From Cyclobacteriaceae bacterium (GTDB lineage: Bacteria > Bacteroidota > Bacteroidia > Cytophagales > Cyclobacteriaceae): a DNA stretch of 7,316 nt. Made by a program: the position numbers and the translations under genes. This document shows positions 7,253 through 7,316 of this stretch, piece by piece. The stretch lies in assembly GCA_030589835.1 (NCBI GenBank), contig JAUUZS010000207.1:1-7316 (forward strand), read 5' to 3'. The notes under the pieces are model-generated. The model worked only from the letters and a program-made list of their open reading frames with translations. It was not told the DNA's origin and did not search any database. Position 1 is the stretch's first letter, and each line of letters starts with the position of its first letter.

Positions 7253-7316
7253 ATGAATACCAATTTTATGAAAGCAATAGCTATTAATCTAAAATCAATG
7301 CTGAGCAAGGCGCTTG
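7253..7316 (+). CDS. Start of an unidentified gene (3' partial)
   Basis: An open frame begins with ATG at 7253 or the in-frame ATG at 7268 and runs off the right edge, giving MNTNF followed by MKAIAINLKSMLSKAL. Only about 21 codons are visible. The lysine-containing start could be the n-region of a signal peptide or of a membrane protein, but the hydrophobic core would lie outside the window. An A/T-rich, Shine-Dalgarno-free leader precedes it, like the other genes here. The family cannot be named, and the frame could still close just beyond the edge. Confidence 0.4.
   Translation, partial: MNTNFMKAIAINLKSMLSKAL

Noticed and set aside
1..7316. A defence system, CRISPR array, insertion sequence or prophage
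   Set aside because: No nuclease, transposase, integrase or phage structural motif, and no spaced direct repeats of CRISPR type, are visible.

Overview
The window looks like a chromosomal fragment of a Bacteroidota (Bacteroidetes) bacterium that degrades polysaccharides. The signs are an AT-rich genome, starts preceded by A-rich sequence instead of a Shine-Dalgarno site, a lipoprotein glycosidase of family GH92, and a match to the Bacteroidetes -7 promoter element (TAnnTTTG) before the last complete gene. All genes lie on the + strand. I cannot name the genus.

Positions 1-1960 hold two membrane-associated genes. The first is cut by the left edge. Its visible part has an LDFHG motif resembling the C-terminal metal-binding motif of PHP-type phosphoesterases, followed by three membrane helices. 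Thirteen bases later comes an uncharacterised protein with about 11-12 membrane segments. The two are almost certainly co-transcribed.

Positions 2013-7099 hold two exported glycoside hydrolases. The first is a 1002-residue lipoprotein with a GH92 (alpha-mannosidase family) catalytic region, a chitobiase C-terminal-like domain and a PA14 domain. The second is a 632-residue secreted parallel beta-helix protein that closely resembles GH120 beta-xylosidases from end to end, including both putative catalytic acids. Together they suggest a small locus that trims exo-linked mannose-like and xylose-like residues from a heteropolysaccharide or glycan outside the cytoplasm. No SusC/SusD pair, regulator or sugar transporter is visible, so this may be the edge of a larger polysaccharide utilisation locus or an isolated pair.

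The gap between the hydrolases carries a tandem heptanucleotide array (5028-5084) and a likely promoter (5159-5166). The last about 215 bases hold a possible weak terminator and the first codons of another gene that runs off the right edge. I see no RNA gene, CRISPR array, insertion sequence or phage gene. The most interesting points are the divergent GH92 binding-site motifs, the secreted GH120 paired with GH92, the heptamer array, and the unassigned pair of membrane genes.
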